Source of the DNA: Prado023 sp963706875 | GTDB taxonomy: Bacteria > Actinomycetota > Actinomycetes > S36-B12 > CAIYMF01 | Direction: 5' to 3' | NCBI GenBank assembly: GCA_963706875.1 | Contig: CAVPNW010000015.1 | Location: 124,001-188,000 of the forward strand | Length of the DNA stretch: 64,000 nt | Part shown: positions 1 to 11,302 of the stretch, piece by piece | Numbering within the stretch: the stretch's first letter is position 1 | How the letters are laid out: every line of letters starts with the position of its first letter | Made by a program: the position numbers and the translations under genes | Notes under the pieces: generated by a model | The model's input: the letters and a program-made list of their open reading frames with translations, nothing else | The model's database searches: none | Told to the model about the DNA's origin: nothing

Positions 1-3000
1 GCACGATGTTGTTGCGCGTGACGCCGTGCGCGTTGCCCGGATCCTTGGTGACCCGGGTCGAGATGCTGACCCGGAAGATGTGGTCCCGGGTCGCGTTCGC
101 GGCGTCGGTGTAGGAGGTGGGCAGCGTGAGGGTGACCAGTTGGCCCGAGTTCGCCAGCACCGTGCCAGTGGGCAGGGCCGAACTCCACGTGGTCCCGCCG
201 TCCGTCGAGATCTCGGTGGCGCCCGAGAGGTAAGCCAGACCTGGTGGGAGGGTGTCGGTGAGCACTCCCTGATAGACCGAGGTCCCGTAGCGCACGGTCG
301 CGGTGACCGTGTAGGTGACCACCTCGCCGATGGTGGCCTGGGGAGGGACCGGGGGCGGCGGCGTGGTTGTGCCGTTCGTGTTGTTGTTGTCCTCGGTGAC
401 CGACGTCGTGCCCGTCTTGCCGAGCACGACGTTCTGGACAACCACGTTGGACGGGTCGGAGGCCTTGGGCGCATCGCGGTCTGCCAACGGCACCGAGGGG
501 TCGATGTTGTCGATCGGGTAGTAGGTCGCCGTCCCGTTGGGCAGGTTCGTGAACGCCTGGTAGCTGCGCACACCGGCGTCGTCGGTGAGGATTGCGGCGA
601 CGGACACGCCGTCCGGGACAGTGAAGTCGTAGGTGATCGTCTTGCGCGCACCGGCCGCGATGGACTGGGCGTCGGAGTTGTCGAACTGCCAGCGAAGAAG
701 CGACCGGTTGGTGGTGATGGAGGCCGGGTAGCCGACCTCCCCCGGGTTCAGGCACCCGAACACGACAGCCGGTGGGCCGTTCGGCGGTACCGGGTTGCTG
801 ACGTTGGAGCACGGCACCCCAGCGGGCAGGAGGTCCCACACGTCCACAGTGCGGACCGACGACGCGAAGGCCGGACCCAGGGTGTTGCTCGTGTTGGTCA
901 CATCGATGCGGAACCGCACGACATCGCCGTCGCGGACCGTGCGGCCGTCCACGTTGGTGGGTGCGGCGGGCGGGTTGTTGATGGACTGGACAGCACCTCC
1001 GACGGCCGACGTGATGGACGCGATGCCCTTGACCAGCGACACCGGCGGGAGTGGGGCGACCTGGAAGTCAAGCTGGTCGCGCAGGGAGATGGCCTGCCCC
1101 GCGCTGTTCTCGGAACGGAACTTCATCAGGTTGCCCACGATGTCCGGGGTGCTCCCGGCCGCAGCGCCGTCGATCGAGACGGCGAACACGACTTCGAAGA
1201 CCGCACCCTTGGGCGCGAACCGGTTGGTTCCTGAGGTCACACCGACGTTCCAGACCAGCGGCCCGGTCGGATCTGCCGGGGGAGCGAAGCCCACATCGGC
1301 ACCGGACAAGGTCGAGTTCTCAGTCACGACGGCGCTGCCGGGGTAGTAGGTGGTTCCCGTCGGGAGGAAGTCCGTGACGACCGGGTTCTTGGTCTGCGAC
1401 TGGCCGGGGAACTCCACCCGCAGCAGGAAGCACGCGATGGACCCGTTGCGGAAGGTGAACTTGTCGATGTCCGCCCCGGTCAGGGGGGGCGCTGGGGGGT
1501 TGACGTACTCGGCGGCACCCGCGACCGTGACCGGCGAGCCCGGGGGCGATTCCTGGGGTTGGACGCAGTGGTCCCCGCCGCGCATTGGTACCCCAATGCC
1601 CCGGAGACATTCGGCTTGATCCGCTTGTCGATCACCGGCTGGGTGGAGGACTGGGTGGCAGACGAGTTGTCTGCCACCGCGATCGGATCAGATAGGCCTC
1701 CGGGGTTGGGCGGCGCGTTCACACCGGGTCGTGAGGCTGTCAGTCCCACCAGCCGGACGTTGTTGGTGAAGGTGTCCCCGGAACTGGTCGGCTGGCCCTC
1801 CAGCGATCCGCCTGTGTACTCGGTGCGCATCCGCCCCTGGTAGGTGATGGTGATCGTGCCGTTGGCCCCGGCGGACACGGGCGCGAAGACCAGCGCGAAC
1901 GTGCCATCTGCCTTGCGCTCCACCGAGGCGAGCGTCGCGCCAGTCGGATTCGCCCCTGCAGGCGGCGACGTGCCGCAGTCCAACGGAAGCGGCAGCGAAC
2001 CAAGGATCGTGGGCGTCGCGGTCGACCACAGCGGGCAGACCCCATTGGGCATGACGTCCGTGACCTCGATGCCCGTGGCGGTCACGTACTCGCTGGTCCT
2101 CAGGGTGAGCGTGTACGTCGCGATCTCGCCGGTGACGAACGACTCGGGCTCCACCGCCTTCTGCATGTCCAGGTCCTCAGCCGACACACTGTGGTCCGTG
2201 CTGCTGGCGACGGGATACGGACCAGCACCCGGCTGGCCCGTGACTGGACCCGCGTAGAGACCGTCCCCCACTGCGACGTTGGTCAGCGCCTGCTCAGTGC
2301 CGGTCTCACGGGTCGAGGGGCCGGTGTTGTTGTCCAGGTTCGCGGTCTGCCGCGGCTGGGTCCCGACCGTCCCGCCGCCGAGGATCGGGGGCGCAGCGAC
2401 CGTCCCGGTTGCGGGGAGGGTCGCCTGCCAGTCCGTCGTGTTGGCACGCTGCGGGATCCCCGCCCTGTACGTGATGGACTTGACGCGGCCGGCTCCCGAG
2501 GCGCTCAGGTCACCGAGCTGCCACGTCACCTTGGTGAAGACTCCCGCGGGGATGACGCGCCCCTCATCGGTCAACGGGCCCACGACCGTCTCCACCGACG
2601 TCGGCACGAGGCAGCCAGGGACCGCTGGCGTCGCTGACAGGCTCGGCGCGGTCAGGTACTCCCGAGCGTTCGGGTACAGGGTCGTGTTGCTGGAATTGTC
2701 GACCGTGCCGCAGCCGAGAAACTCCAGGCCGGCGGGCAGGTAGTCGCGGATCTCGATGTCGTCGGTCGCGAACGAGGGGTTGTTCGTGACCCTCAGCGTG
2801 TAGGTCGCGACGTGATCGTGCACGCCGCGCAGCAGCTCCCCCTCCGGGTTCGGGCTGCTGGACTTGTCGATGGTGAACGCGGTGACGCCGGTGTTGCCAG
2901 TCGTCACGGTGGCCGACGCGGTGTAGCTGGTGGGACCCGGCACGACCACACCCGCCGCGTCGAACTTCGGCACATACCGCGCGTCTGCGTTCGTGTAGGC

Positions 3001-3486
3001 GTCGGCGGTGTTGACGAAAGTCGAGGCGACTGGCAGCGGGTCCTTCTCTGCCCTCACCACGAAGCTGATCGAGGCCGAGCTGTTCAGCTGCAGGTCGGCG
3101 ACATTCCGCCAGACCAGCGTCTGGCACTGAGTACCCACCACCACCGGGACGCACGGACCAGTGGTGACCGTCGGCTCCCCCGCGCTCGCCGGGGTCGTGG
3201 GCCCGGTGTAGACCACGCCGGGCGCGAGGACGTCGCGGAAGGAGAGGTTGTACTGCGTGACCTGGTCGGCGCCGGTGGGGTTTCGGGCGGTCAGCTGGTA
3301 GGTCGCCGTCGAGCCGACCAGCACCTGCGCCGGGCCGTCCTTGGTGAGCTGGATCTGTGGGTCCGCGGCCTGGGCCGGCGGTGCCGCCACGACCCCGACC
3401 GCCATGACCGCCGGCAGCACCAGCGCCACGGACAGCAAGGACGACAGCAGTCGGCCAGGTACACCCTGGAAATGGAACACGCGCAC
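1..3486 (-). CDS. Secreted DUF11-repeat surface protein (frameshifted; 3' end outside window)
   Basis: The start is taken as GTG at 3486, nine bases after a GGGGAG ribosome site. It opens a Sec signal peptide of about 40 residues ending APPAQA|ADPQ. The rest is a string of beta-sandwich DUF11-type repeats, each with phrases such as ATYTLTVRN, VTDVLPAG and TFTNTA, as in large cell-surface or cell-wall proteins. The first frame runs to about 1575. Beyond that, the same repeat style continues in the next frame with no stop down to base 1, so one G seems to be missing in a GGGG run (CCCC on plus, 1573-1576). Without the break the protein exceeds 1150 residues. The ligand or role is unknown; structural or adhesive function is inferred from the family. 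Confidence 0.8.
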
Positions 3487-3545
3487 GAGAACAGACTCCC
3501 CACCCAATGAGCACAACAAGTAAGCCCTCGAGGGGCGACTGCTCC

Positions 3546-3551
3546 ACCCTA
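3546..3551 (-). promoter_or_regulatory. Candidate -10 box of the DUF11 gene
   Basis: TAGGGT on the minus strand. It would give a leader of about 50 nt containing the GGGGAG ribosome site of the gene starting at 3486. No clear -35 was seen. Nothing else was recognised between 3487 and 3653. Confidence 0.4.
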
Positions 3552-3653
3552 GGGGAGAGGAGGGACGGTTGCCACCGGGCGATTGCCCCATATCGGCCGA
3601 TTCCGCCCGTCATGGATCGTGGCCGACGCCAACGGAAGCTCTCGACCCCCGCC

Positions 3654-4623
3654 TCAGGCCCCGGCGCGCGCCAGCCGCCACTGCGCCTGCTCGTGCAAGC
3701 CTGCTGTCACCGGACCCGGGCCGCCCTTGAGGTGCTCGAACGCGGCGTTGTACGCCCCCACCCAGGCGCCGGCCGCATGCGCGACCTGCCATTCCAGCTC
3801 GGTCCACGCCCGGCCACGCTCGGCCGCGTAGGCCGCCAGGAACTCGTCGTTCTGGGCCATCGAGGAGATCTCGCAGTCCAGGACCGAGACGTAGGTGAAC
3901 GCGGAGTTCCCGGCCAGGACGGCCTCGGGCATGGCCACCACGGAGTCCCAGTCGTGGATCACCAGTCGGGTCCGCGCCGTCTGGACCCGCCACCCAGCGA
4001 CAGTTCTGCGCCTCGAAGTCCCCGTGGGCCGCCACCAGCGGCAGCGTCGCAACGTCGGGGGCCAGGAGCCGCGCCCGCGCGCGGCGGGCCACCTCGTGGA
4101 CGAGCGGGTCGATCTCGTCGTCGATCCGGTGCGGGTCCCAGCGGTCGGAGGCCGGCGGCGGCCAGACCCGGCTCGGGACGCCGTGGTCCCAGTTCAGCCA
4201 GGGAACGGGCGGCTCCAGAGTCGTCAGTTCCTCGACGGCGGGTGCGGCCGCGACCATCCGGGCGAGCAGGACGGCGTACCCAGCAGCGCCGAGGGCACCC
4301 ACCGCGGCCACACCCTCGCCCTCCCACGTCTCGGCGTTCACCGCCAGCATGCGAGCGTCCACGGTCTCGTTGCCCTCACCCCCGGCCGCAAGCACCGCGA
4401 CGTCGCCCTCGGCCAGCGGGGCCGGGCCGGCCAACGGCCGCGGGCACGGGATCCCCGCCCGCCACATCGCCTCGTGCACCACCGTGCACGCGGCCTGCCG
4501 GTCCAGCGCACCCCGCACCTTCAGCACCACCTCCCGCCCGTCGGCCAGTCGCAGGCCGTGCACCGCCGAGAGCCGCTGGACCCCGAAGAACTGCTCGACC
4601 GGCGGGCTTCCGAGGTGCCGCAC
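3654..4623 (-). CDS. Aminoglycoside phosphotransferase-like kinase (frameshifted)
   Basis: The N-terminal frame contains VVLKVRG (ATP-binding lysine) and the Brenner motif HGDFEAQN (catalytic Asp and Asn). The metal-binding DWDS motif and the C-terminal helices lie in the next frame, which runs to the stop at 3654. One base appears to be missing around 3983-3990. If repaired, the protein is about 323 residues, normal for the APH/choline-kinase fold. The start is GTG 4623. An in-frame TGA lies about 15 codons upstream, and the missing lead-in (DPLLVDWC) suggests the true start may be further up. The gene follows apt by about 50 nt on the same strand. The substrate cannot be inferred, and there is no evidence for drug resistance. 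Confidence 0.7.
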
Positions 4624-4673
4624 GCACCAGTCGACGAGCAGCGGATCCAGCGCTCCGGGCGCTGGTCACCTGA

Positions 4674-5285
4674 TCAGTACGTCAGCAGCGCGGCGAACGT
4701 CGCCTCCGGGGCCGCCTGGGCCAGCAGCGCCCGCCCGCCGAGGTCGACCAGCTCCACCAGGACGCACGTACCGGCCACGGTGCCCCCGGCGGCCTCGATC
4801 AGGGCGATCGTCGCCGCGGCCGTCCCGCCGGTGGCCAGCAGGTCGTCGACCACCAGCACCCGGTGCCCCGCGTCGAGCGCATCCTGGTGGATCTCCAGGG
4901 AGTCCAGCCCGTACTCCAGCTCGTAGTCCACGGCATGCACCGCCGCCGGCAGCTTGCCCGGCTTGCGCACCGGCACGAACCCGACGCCCAGCTGGTAGGC
5001 CATCGCCGAGCCGAGGATGAACCCGCGGGACTCCACGCCGACGACCACGTCGAAGTCCCAGGCATCCACCGCATCGCACATCTGGTCCACCGTGGCCCGC
5101 CACGCCACGGGGTCGCGCAGCACGGTCGTGACGTCGCGGAACATGATCCCGCGCTTGGGGAAGTCCGGGACGTCGCGCATCAAGGTCCGGATCCTGGCCA
5201 GGCGATCCTCGGGCGTGAGCGACTGCGCCGGGGACCTCCCATTGACGGAAGCGGGGGTCGGCGTCGCTGCAGGCTGCTCGGTCAC
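4674..5285 (-). CDS. apt: Adenine phosphoribosyltransferase
   Basis: This gene encodes 203 residues that salvage adenine with PRPP to make AMP in the cytosol. The type I PRTase PRPP loop is seen as VLVVDDLLATGGTA near the C-terminal third. The N-terminal DVPDFPKRGIMFRDVT block and FVPVRKPGKLP are diagnostic of Apt. The start is GTG 5285; a CAGAAT hexamer seven bases upstream would make the mRNA leaderless. The first 30 residues are a low-complexity extension compared with the usual 170-180 residue enzyme. In many Actinobacteria apt sits with secDF and rel; here those neighbours are absent and it is divergent from a TPR gene. Confidence 0.95.
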   Translation of the reverse strand: MTEQPAATPTPASVNGRSPAQSLTPEDRLARIRTLMRDVPDFPKRGIMFRDVTTVLRDPVAWRATVDQMCDAVDAWDFDVVVGVESRGFILGSAMAYQLGVGFVPVRKPGKLPAAVHAVDYELEYGLDSLEIHQDALDAGHRVLVVDDLLATGGTAAATIALIEAAGGTVAGTCVLVELVDLGGRALLAQAAPEATFAALLTY

Positions 5286-5343
5286 GCACCCGATTCTGCC
5301 CCCGTGGGCGCATGGACGCCGCACGTGGGGGATGCTTGCCCCG

Positions 5344-6891
5344 ATGGATGACGACGACCTGACGCCCGATGACGCCACCGAGGACGAGCTCTGGGAGATG
5401 CTGGACGAGGCCTCCGGGGTCGATCGTGCCCGGATCCTGCACGAGCTCGGCGGGCGGGCCTTCTCCGACCAGGAGTTCGAGCAGTCCGTCGCGCTCGCCG
5501 AGAGCGCGGCCGTCCAGGCCCGCGAGGTCGGCGACGAGCTGTTGACCGCCCGCAGCCTGTTCGGGCAAGCGGCCGGCCTGCGCCGGCTGGGCCGGACCAA
5601 GGAGCTCATCGAGGTGGCCATGGAGGCCGCCGACCTGCTGCGCGCCAACGGCGAGCCGGAGGAGATCGCCGAGTGCCACGGGATGGTTGCCGGAGCATTC
5701 TGCGACCTCGGCGACGACGTCGCCTCGCTGGAGCACTGGACCAGCGCCGCCCGGCTCTTCGAGAGCGAGGACTCCCCCAACGAGGCCGGGCGGATGTGGA
5801 TGTCCCTCGGCGAGGCCCTGGGCCGGCTGAACCGCCATGCCGAGGCCCTCGAGACCTTCGACCACGCCCGTGCGCTGTTCCGCACCGGAGACGAGCCGGG
5901 CGCCGTCCCGTGGGCCGACGACCGCGCCGCCGCCGCACTGATCGACCTGGGCCGGGCCGAGGAGGCCCTCGAGCGGCTGCGGGCCGCCCTCAACGTCCGC
6001 GAGGCGCAGCGCGACGTGCCCCGGATCGCCTACGCGCACTACCGCCTGGGCTGGACGCTGCGCCTGGTCGGGCAGTTCGAGGAGGCGCTGTCGCACCTGA
6101 GCATCGCTGCCGAGCTGTTCGACGAGCTCGACGAGCTCGAGGGCCGCGCGCGCTGCGACCTCGAGGCGGCCAACGCGCTGACCTCACTGGGCCAGTTCGA
6201 CGAGGCCGACGAGCTCTACCGCCGGGTCCGCGCGGTGTTCGACGCCCTCGGCCACGACTCGCAGGTGCTGCTCAGCGACGCCAACCGCGCCGTCCTGCTG
6301 GCCCGCACCGGGAAGCTCGCTGAGGCCGCGGAGCTCAACACCCGCCTGGTCGCCCAGGCCGGGGAGGCCGACATCACGTGGCTGCTCGGGGACATCAGCA
6401 ACCACCTGGCCCGCAACCTGATCGAGCTCGACCGGCCGACCGACGCGATCGACGTCCTCGACGCCCAGGACCCGGAGCTGATCGAGAAGCCAGCGGCGGT
6501 CCAGGCGGCCGCCCTGCGGGCCAAGGCCCTGCTCGCCACCGGCCGGCGGGCGATGGCCGCGCGGGCCGCCGAGGACGGGCTGCGCCTGGCCGCCGACGCC
6601 GAGATGGTCGCCGAGCGTGCTGAGCTCTACGAGATGCGCGGGCTCGCGCGGCTCACGTCACGCAGCGGCCCACGGGTCGCGGCGGCCGAGCGCGACCTCG
6701 CCCACGCCGTCGCGCTCTACCTCGCCGCCGGACTCACCGAGAAGGCCCGCGAGCTCTCGACCCGCTTCCTGCCCAGCCCCGGGATCCACGTCCGACGCGG
6801 CGGCGGGTTCCTCAGCGAGCAGCCGACCCTGCCCCTTCCGGAGCCGAAGGTCGAGCGCACCGAGTCCAAGGCCGAGCCCCGCAACGACTGA
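5344..6891 (+). CDS. Tetratricopeptide-repeat protein
   Basis: About 515 residues, almost entirely alpha-helical TPR units. Repeated phrases include LGGRAFSDQEFEQSVALAESA, ARSLFGQAAGLRRLG, AGRMWMSLGEALGRLNRHAEALETFDHA and AYAHYRLGWTLRLVGQFEEAL. There is no signal peptide or membrane segment, so it is probably a cytosolic protein-interaction scaffold. The acidic N-terminus (MDDDDLTPDDATEDE) marks the preferred start at ATG 5344; ATG 5332 is also possible. No enzymatic domain is visible. It is divergent from apt with about 60 bp between, and convergent with the acyltransferase downstream. A specific partner cannot be named. Confidence 0.85.
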   Translation: MDDDDLTPDDATEDELWEMLDEASGVDRARILHELGGRAFSDQEFEQSVALAESAAVQAREVGDELLTARSLFGQAAGLRRLGRTKELIEVAMEAADLLRANGEPEEIAECHGMVAGAFCDLGDDVASLEHWTSAARLFESEDSPNEAGRMWMSLGEALGRLNRHAEALETFDHARALFRTGDEPGAVPWADDRAAAALIDLGRAEEALERLRAALNVREAQRDVPRIAYAHYRLGWTLRLVGQFEEALSHLSIAAELFDELDELEGRARCDLEAANALTSLGQFDEADELYRRVRAVFDALGHDSQVLLSDANRAVLLARTGKLAEAAELNTRLVAQAGEADITWLLGDISNHLARNLIELDRPTDAIDVLDAQDPELIEKPAAVQAAALRAKALLATGRRAMAARAAEDGLRLAADAEMVAERAELYEMRGLARLTSRSGPRVAAAERDLAHAVALYLAAGLTEKARELSTRFLPSPGIHVRRGGGFLSEQPTLPLPEPKVERTESKAEPRND

Positions 6892-6910
6892 CGCCCCACC
6901 AGCCCACGGC

Positions 6911-6980
6911 GCAGACCCTCCGCATCCGTTCAGACCCTCCGCATCGACTCGGAGGGTCTGAACCTTTGCGGAGGGTCTGC
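6911..6980. repeat. Nested intergenic palindrome, copy A
   Basis: The outer arms GCAGACCCTCCGCA and TGCGGAGGGTCTGC are perfect over 14 bp. The inner arms TTCAGACCCTCCG and CGGAGGGTCTGAA are perfect over 13 bp, with an 8-base centre. It lies between convergent genes (6891 and 7023) and could fold as a two-tier hairpin acting as a bidirectional terminator. Related elements lie at 11138-11214 and 57154-57229, so it belongs to a dispersed family. Confidence 0.85.
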
Positions 6981-7022
6981 GGGGTGCGGCGGCAGTGTTC
7001 GTTGCGGCGGTGGTGCGGCGAC

Positions 7023-7604
7023 TCAGGTCGCCTTGGGGTCGTCCTCCTCGCGCAGGCGCGGCTCCGTGCGCCGCTCCGGGTTCACCCCGTGCTTGTCGGC
7101 GTAGAAGGCCCGGATGAGGTCCATGTCGGCGCGGATGTCGCCCGAGGGCCGGATCGTGGGGCCGTAGCCCACCGTCATCGTCGGGCCGTCGCAGAACCCG
7201 AGGCACATCGGCACCCCGGCCTGCTGGGCGATCCGGTAGAACCCCGACTTCCAGTACGTCTTCTTCGCCCTGGTGCCCTCCACGGCGATCACCAGCTGGA
7301 AGTGCTCGGCCGTCGACGCCCGGGCGGCGAGGTCCTCGACCACGCCCTGCGGGTTGCTGCGGTCCACCTTGAGCCCGCCCACGCTGCGCATGAAGGGTCC
7401 CATCGGTCCGCGGAACAGCTCATCCTTGGCCAGGAAGAGCGGCTCGACACCGCATGCCCACGACAGCCAGAGCATCAGCGGGAAATCCCAGGCGGAGGTG
7501 TGCGGCGCCGCGACCATCACGACGACCGGATCCGGCGGCGGCTCGCCGACGATCGACCACCCGCGCATCGCCAGTGCCCTGGCACCAATCGTCCGCTTGT
7601 TCAT
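7023..7604 (-). CDS. PlsC-like lysophospholipid acyltransferase
   Basis: 193 residues with the acyltransferase catalytic block H-x4-D at H35 and D40 (PHTSAWDF) and the substrate-phosphate block EGTR at 109-112. These are motifs I and III of the glycerol-phosphate acyltransferase superfamily. It is shorter than PlsC (about 230-250) and resembles the small cytosolic or membrane-peripheral group. The expected role is acyl transfer to a lysophospholipid or polyol; the acceptor is unknown. A TAGGAT -10 box lies eight bases before the ATG and overlaps a 16-bp palindrome, suggesting a repressed promoter. The C-terminus is charged (PERRTEPRLREEDD). Confidence 0.85.
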   Translation of the reverse strand: MNKRTIGARALAMRGWSIVGEPPPDPVVVMVAAPHTSAWDFPLMLWLSWACGVEPLFLAKDELFRGPMGPFMRSVGGLKVDRSNPQGVVEDLAARASTAEHFQLVIAVEGTRAKKTYWKSGFYRIAQQAGVPMCLGFCDGPTMTVGYGPTIRPSGDIRADMDLIRAFYADKHGVNPERRTEPRLREEDDPKAT

Positions 7605-7614
7605 GGACGAGGAT

Positions 7615-7630
7615 CCTACGCGCGCGTAGG
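7615..7630. promoter_or_regulatory. 16-bp perfect palindrome at the acyltransferase promoter
   Basis: CCTACGCGCGCGTAGG is a perfect 16-bp palindrome. On the minus strand its right half supplies the TAGG of the TAGGAT -10 hexamer of the gene starting at 7604. It could be a repressor operator; no regulator is encoded next to it. Confidence 0.45.
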
Positions 7631-7656
7631 TTGCCCCGACGACGCGGCTGGGCCCG

Positions 7657-8508
7657 TCAGCGCACCAGCCGGGTCATCTCGACCGTGACCACGGGGTCCG
7701 CGCTCAGCGGCCCGGCGTAGATGCCGGTCAGGGGGGACACGTCCTTGTAGTCACGGCCCCGGGCGACCAGCACGTGCGCTGCGGCCACCGCGCGGCCGTT
7801 GGTGGGGTCGTGGGCCTCCCATCCGCCGTTCCACGCCTCGATCCACGCATGGCTCTCGCCGATCACCGGCACACCGATCTCCGCGTCCTCGGTGTGGACG
7901 TACCCGCTGACGTAGCGCCCAGGGATCCCCAGCGCGCGCAGCAGCGACAACGTGGCGTGGCTGAAGTCCTGGCACACGCCAACTCCGTCGGACCAGGCCT
8001 CGCCGGCCGACGTGTGGACGTGCGTGGCGCCCGGCGTGTAGCTGATGTGGTCGCGGACCAGCTCGACCGCGAGGTTGATCGCGGCCTTCGGGGTGGGCGC
8101 GGCGCGAAGGGTGGCCAGCACGTCGGCGCGCGCCGGGTCCGCGGCCGCGTCGTCGACGAACCTGCCGAGCTCGAGGAACTCGCACCAGCGATCGGTGACC
8201 TCCTCGGACCCCATCTCCGACCACGTGACCCCCGGGGCCTGGCGCCACCTCTCGACGGTGTCGACGACCGACGTGCTCACGACGGTCAGGGCGTGGTGCG
8301 GGATGTGCACGTCGAAGGCCTCGACGGCAGTGCCCCAGTAGTCGGTGTAGCGATGCAGGCGGGCCATCGGGCTGACCGACAGGTCGTGGCGGAGCATCAG
8401 CTGGCCCGACGTGCTCAGCGGCGTCATGCGGGCCTCGTTGAACGAGGCCAGCACCTCACCGGCGTAGGCCAGGCTCGTGGAGTGCATCACGGACAGTCGC
8501 TGGGTCAT
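7657..8508 (-). CDS. Transglutaminase-like protease (ATP-grasp operon)
   Basis: 283 residues with the N-terminal beta domain found in bacterial transglutaminases and the papain-like core. The catalytic triad is visible as Cys179 (GVCQDFSH), His220 (GESHAWIEAW) and Asp234 (EAHDPTNG). It has no signal peptide, so it is cytosolic. Its start overlaps the stop of the alpha-E gene (TGATG), so the two are translationally coupled. This is the third gene of the conserved set ATP-grasp / alpha-E / transglutaminase, which comparative genomics links to peptide tagging or amide chemistry; the true substrate is unknown. Confidence 0.93.
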   Translation of the reverse strand: MTQRLSVMHSTSLAYAGEVLASFNEARMTPLSTSGQLMLRHDLSVSPMARLHRYTDYWGTAVEAFDVHIPHHALTVVSTSVVDTVERWRQAPGVTWSEMGSEEVTDRWCEFLELGRFVDDAAADPARADVLATLRAAPTPKAAINLAVELVRDHISYTPGATHVHTSAGEAWSDGVGVCQDFSHATLSLLRALGIPGRYVSGYVHTEDAEIGVPVIGESHAWIEAWNGGWEAHDPTNGRAVAAAHVLVARGRDYKDVSPLTGIYAGPLSADPVVTVEMTRLVR

Positions 8509-9422
8509 CAGTGGCTCCACACGATCGTGCCGGCCTGCCGGAAGAACGCCCCGGCTACCGCGTCGCTGGCGACGAAGGCCGCCTCGCTCGCGCGCTCGCT
8601 GAGCAGCTCCAGGTCGGCCGGGGTCGGGTTGACCGAGGCGAACTCGAGCTCGGCGCGCAGGATGCCCACCGTGCGCAGCAGCGTCGAGGTCTGCTGCGGG
8701 CTGACGTAGGTGCCCATCTGGCGCACAGCACGCTCGGCCCGGATCGCCGCCTGGAGGGTCGAGCGCGGGAACGTCGGGTCGAGCAGCAGGAACGCCCGGA
8801 CCTGCTCGCCGGTCAGGGCGCGCTGCGTGCGCAGGAACGGGTTGAACCCACCGGCCGCGCGCAGCGCAGTCGCGGCGCCGACCTGCGGCCACAGGGCCTC
8901 GTGGTCGATGGCCAGCAGGCGCGAGGTCATGTCCAGGCGTTCCAGCGCGCCCCCGAGCCGCAGGAACACCAGGCCCTCGTCGCGGGGCATCTGCCAGTCG
9001 ATGATCCCGGCCACGACCGACAGCTCGTCGAGCAGGCCGCGCAGGGGGATCCCGGGGATGACCGTGGAGATGCCGGCCTGCAGCCGCAGGTGCGTGGCGT
9101 TCATCCGCTCGAACATGTCCCCGGGGAGGGCCTCGCGGATCGTCCGGGCGTTCTCGCGGGCCGCCGAGACGCTGCCGAGGATCGTCTTCGGGTCGTTGGA
9201 GTCCCCCACCACGATCCGCACCAGTGTCGCCGGCGTCAACGGGCCGTGATCGGGATCCTCGGGCATCAGCGACAGACGGCTCGAGCATGGCCTCGACACC
9301 CACGCCCGGATCGAGGCGCGTGTCCTCGACGAGCAGCTGGTGGTGCTCGACGAGCAGTCGGGTGGTGGCCTCGGCACGCTCCACGTAGCGCCCGATCCAG
9401 AACATCGCCTCGGCGATCCGGC

Positions 9423-9429
<7 letters not shown>
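8508..9429 (-). CDS. Alpha-E (DUF403) protein, frameshifted
   Basis: The N-terminus MLSRIAEAMFWIGRYVERAEATTRL is the hallmark start of alpha-E proteins, which are all-helical partners of the circularly permuted ATP-grasp. The rest (NDPKTILGSVSAARENARTIRE and MFERMN) lies in another frame running to 8508. One extra base seems present around 9278-9280. The repaired length is about 306 residues, normal for the family. The GTG start overlaps the stop of the ATP-grasp gene by seven bases (GTGCTGA). Helical bundles of this type carry conserved Glu residues thought to act in catalysis or metal binding. Whether the frameshift is real is unresolved. Confidence 0.85.
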
Positions 9430-11066
<1,637 letters not shown>

Positions 11067-11072
11067 GACGTC

Positions 11073-11078
11073 AGGTTA
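11073..11078 (-). promoter_or_regulatory. -10 box for leaderless ATP-grasp operon
   Basis: TAACCT on the minus strand, six bases upstream of the ATG at 11066. Just upstream on plus is a GTTAC direct repeat spaced by 11 bp, which might bind a regulator. Confidence 0.6.
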
Positions 11079-11137
11079 CCGACGTGTTACGGCTGCCCCG
11101 CGGGCCTGCAGCAGCTGCCCCCCAAACCCCCACCAAA

Positions 11138-11214
11138 CCCGCAGATCCTCCGCGAAGGGCAGGAACCTCCGCGTCGACGGGGAGGTTCCTGCCCTTCGGG
11201 GAGGGTTCTGCGGG
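11138..11214. repeat. Nested intergenic palindrome, copy B
   Basis: Near-perfect arms of about 33 bp starting CCCGCAGATCCTCCGCG and closing with GGGGAGGGTTCTGCGGG. The inner arms GAAGGGCAGGAACCTCC and GGAGGTTCCTGCCCTTC are perfect over 17 bp. It shares the GCAGAYCCTCC unit and nested layout with copies A and C. Unlike them it sits between divergent genes, upstream of the sulfur-operon promoter. Confidence 0.85.
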
Positions 11215-11232
11215 AGGAGCCGGGAGTCGGGT

Positions 11233-11246
11233 CGGTGGGCCCACCG
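11233..11246. promoter_or_regulatory. 14-bp palindrome upstream of the sulfur operon
   Basis: CGGTGGGCCCACCG is a perfect palindrome centred about 63 bp before the likely transcription start at 11303. This is a typical distance for an activator site. It may be the target of the HTH-PocR regulator encoded first in the operon; that is inference. Confidence 0.35.
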
Positions 11247-11270
11247 CGTTTGGGACCTTCGACCTACGGA

Positions 11271-11280
11271 TGCATATGCA
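11271..11280. promoter_or_regulatory. 10-bp palindrome in the sulfur-operon promoter
   Basis: TGCATATGCA lies just upstream of the candidate -10 (TAGTGT, 11290-11295), in the position of the -35/spacer. A protein bound here would block or replace -35 recognition. It is too short for certainty. Confidence 0.3.
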
Positions 11281-11289
11281 GGCTCGGCA

Positions 11290-11295
11290 TAGTGT
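11290..11295 (+). promoter_or_regulatory. -10 box of the sulfur operon
   Basis: TAGTGT ends seven bases before ATG 11303, consistent with leaderless transcription. No TTGACA-like -35 is present, in keeping with an activated promoter. Confidence 0.5.
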
Positions 11296-11302
11296 GCAGA
11301 AC

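Noticed and set aside
26..1234. 402-residue open frame on plus opposite the DUF11 gene
   Set aside because: Arg/Gly/Val-rich product with no domain; it is the complement of DUF11 repeats that continue without stop on minus.
4674..5993. Upstream extension of apt to 439 residues
   Set aside because: Ser/Arg-rich shadow of the TPR gene; the Apt domain begins after GTG 5285.
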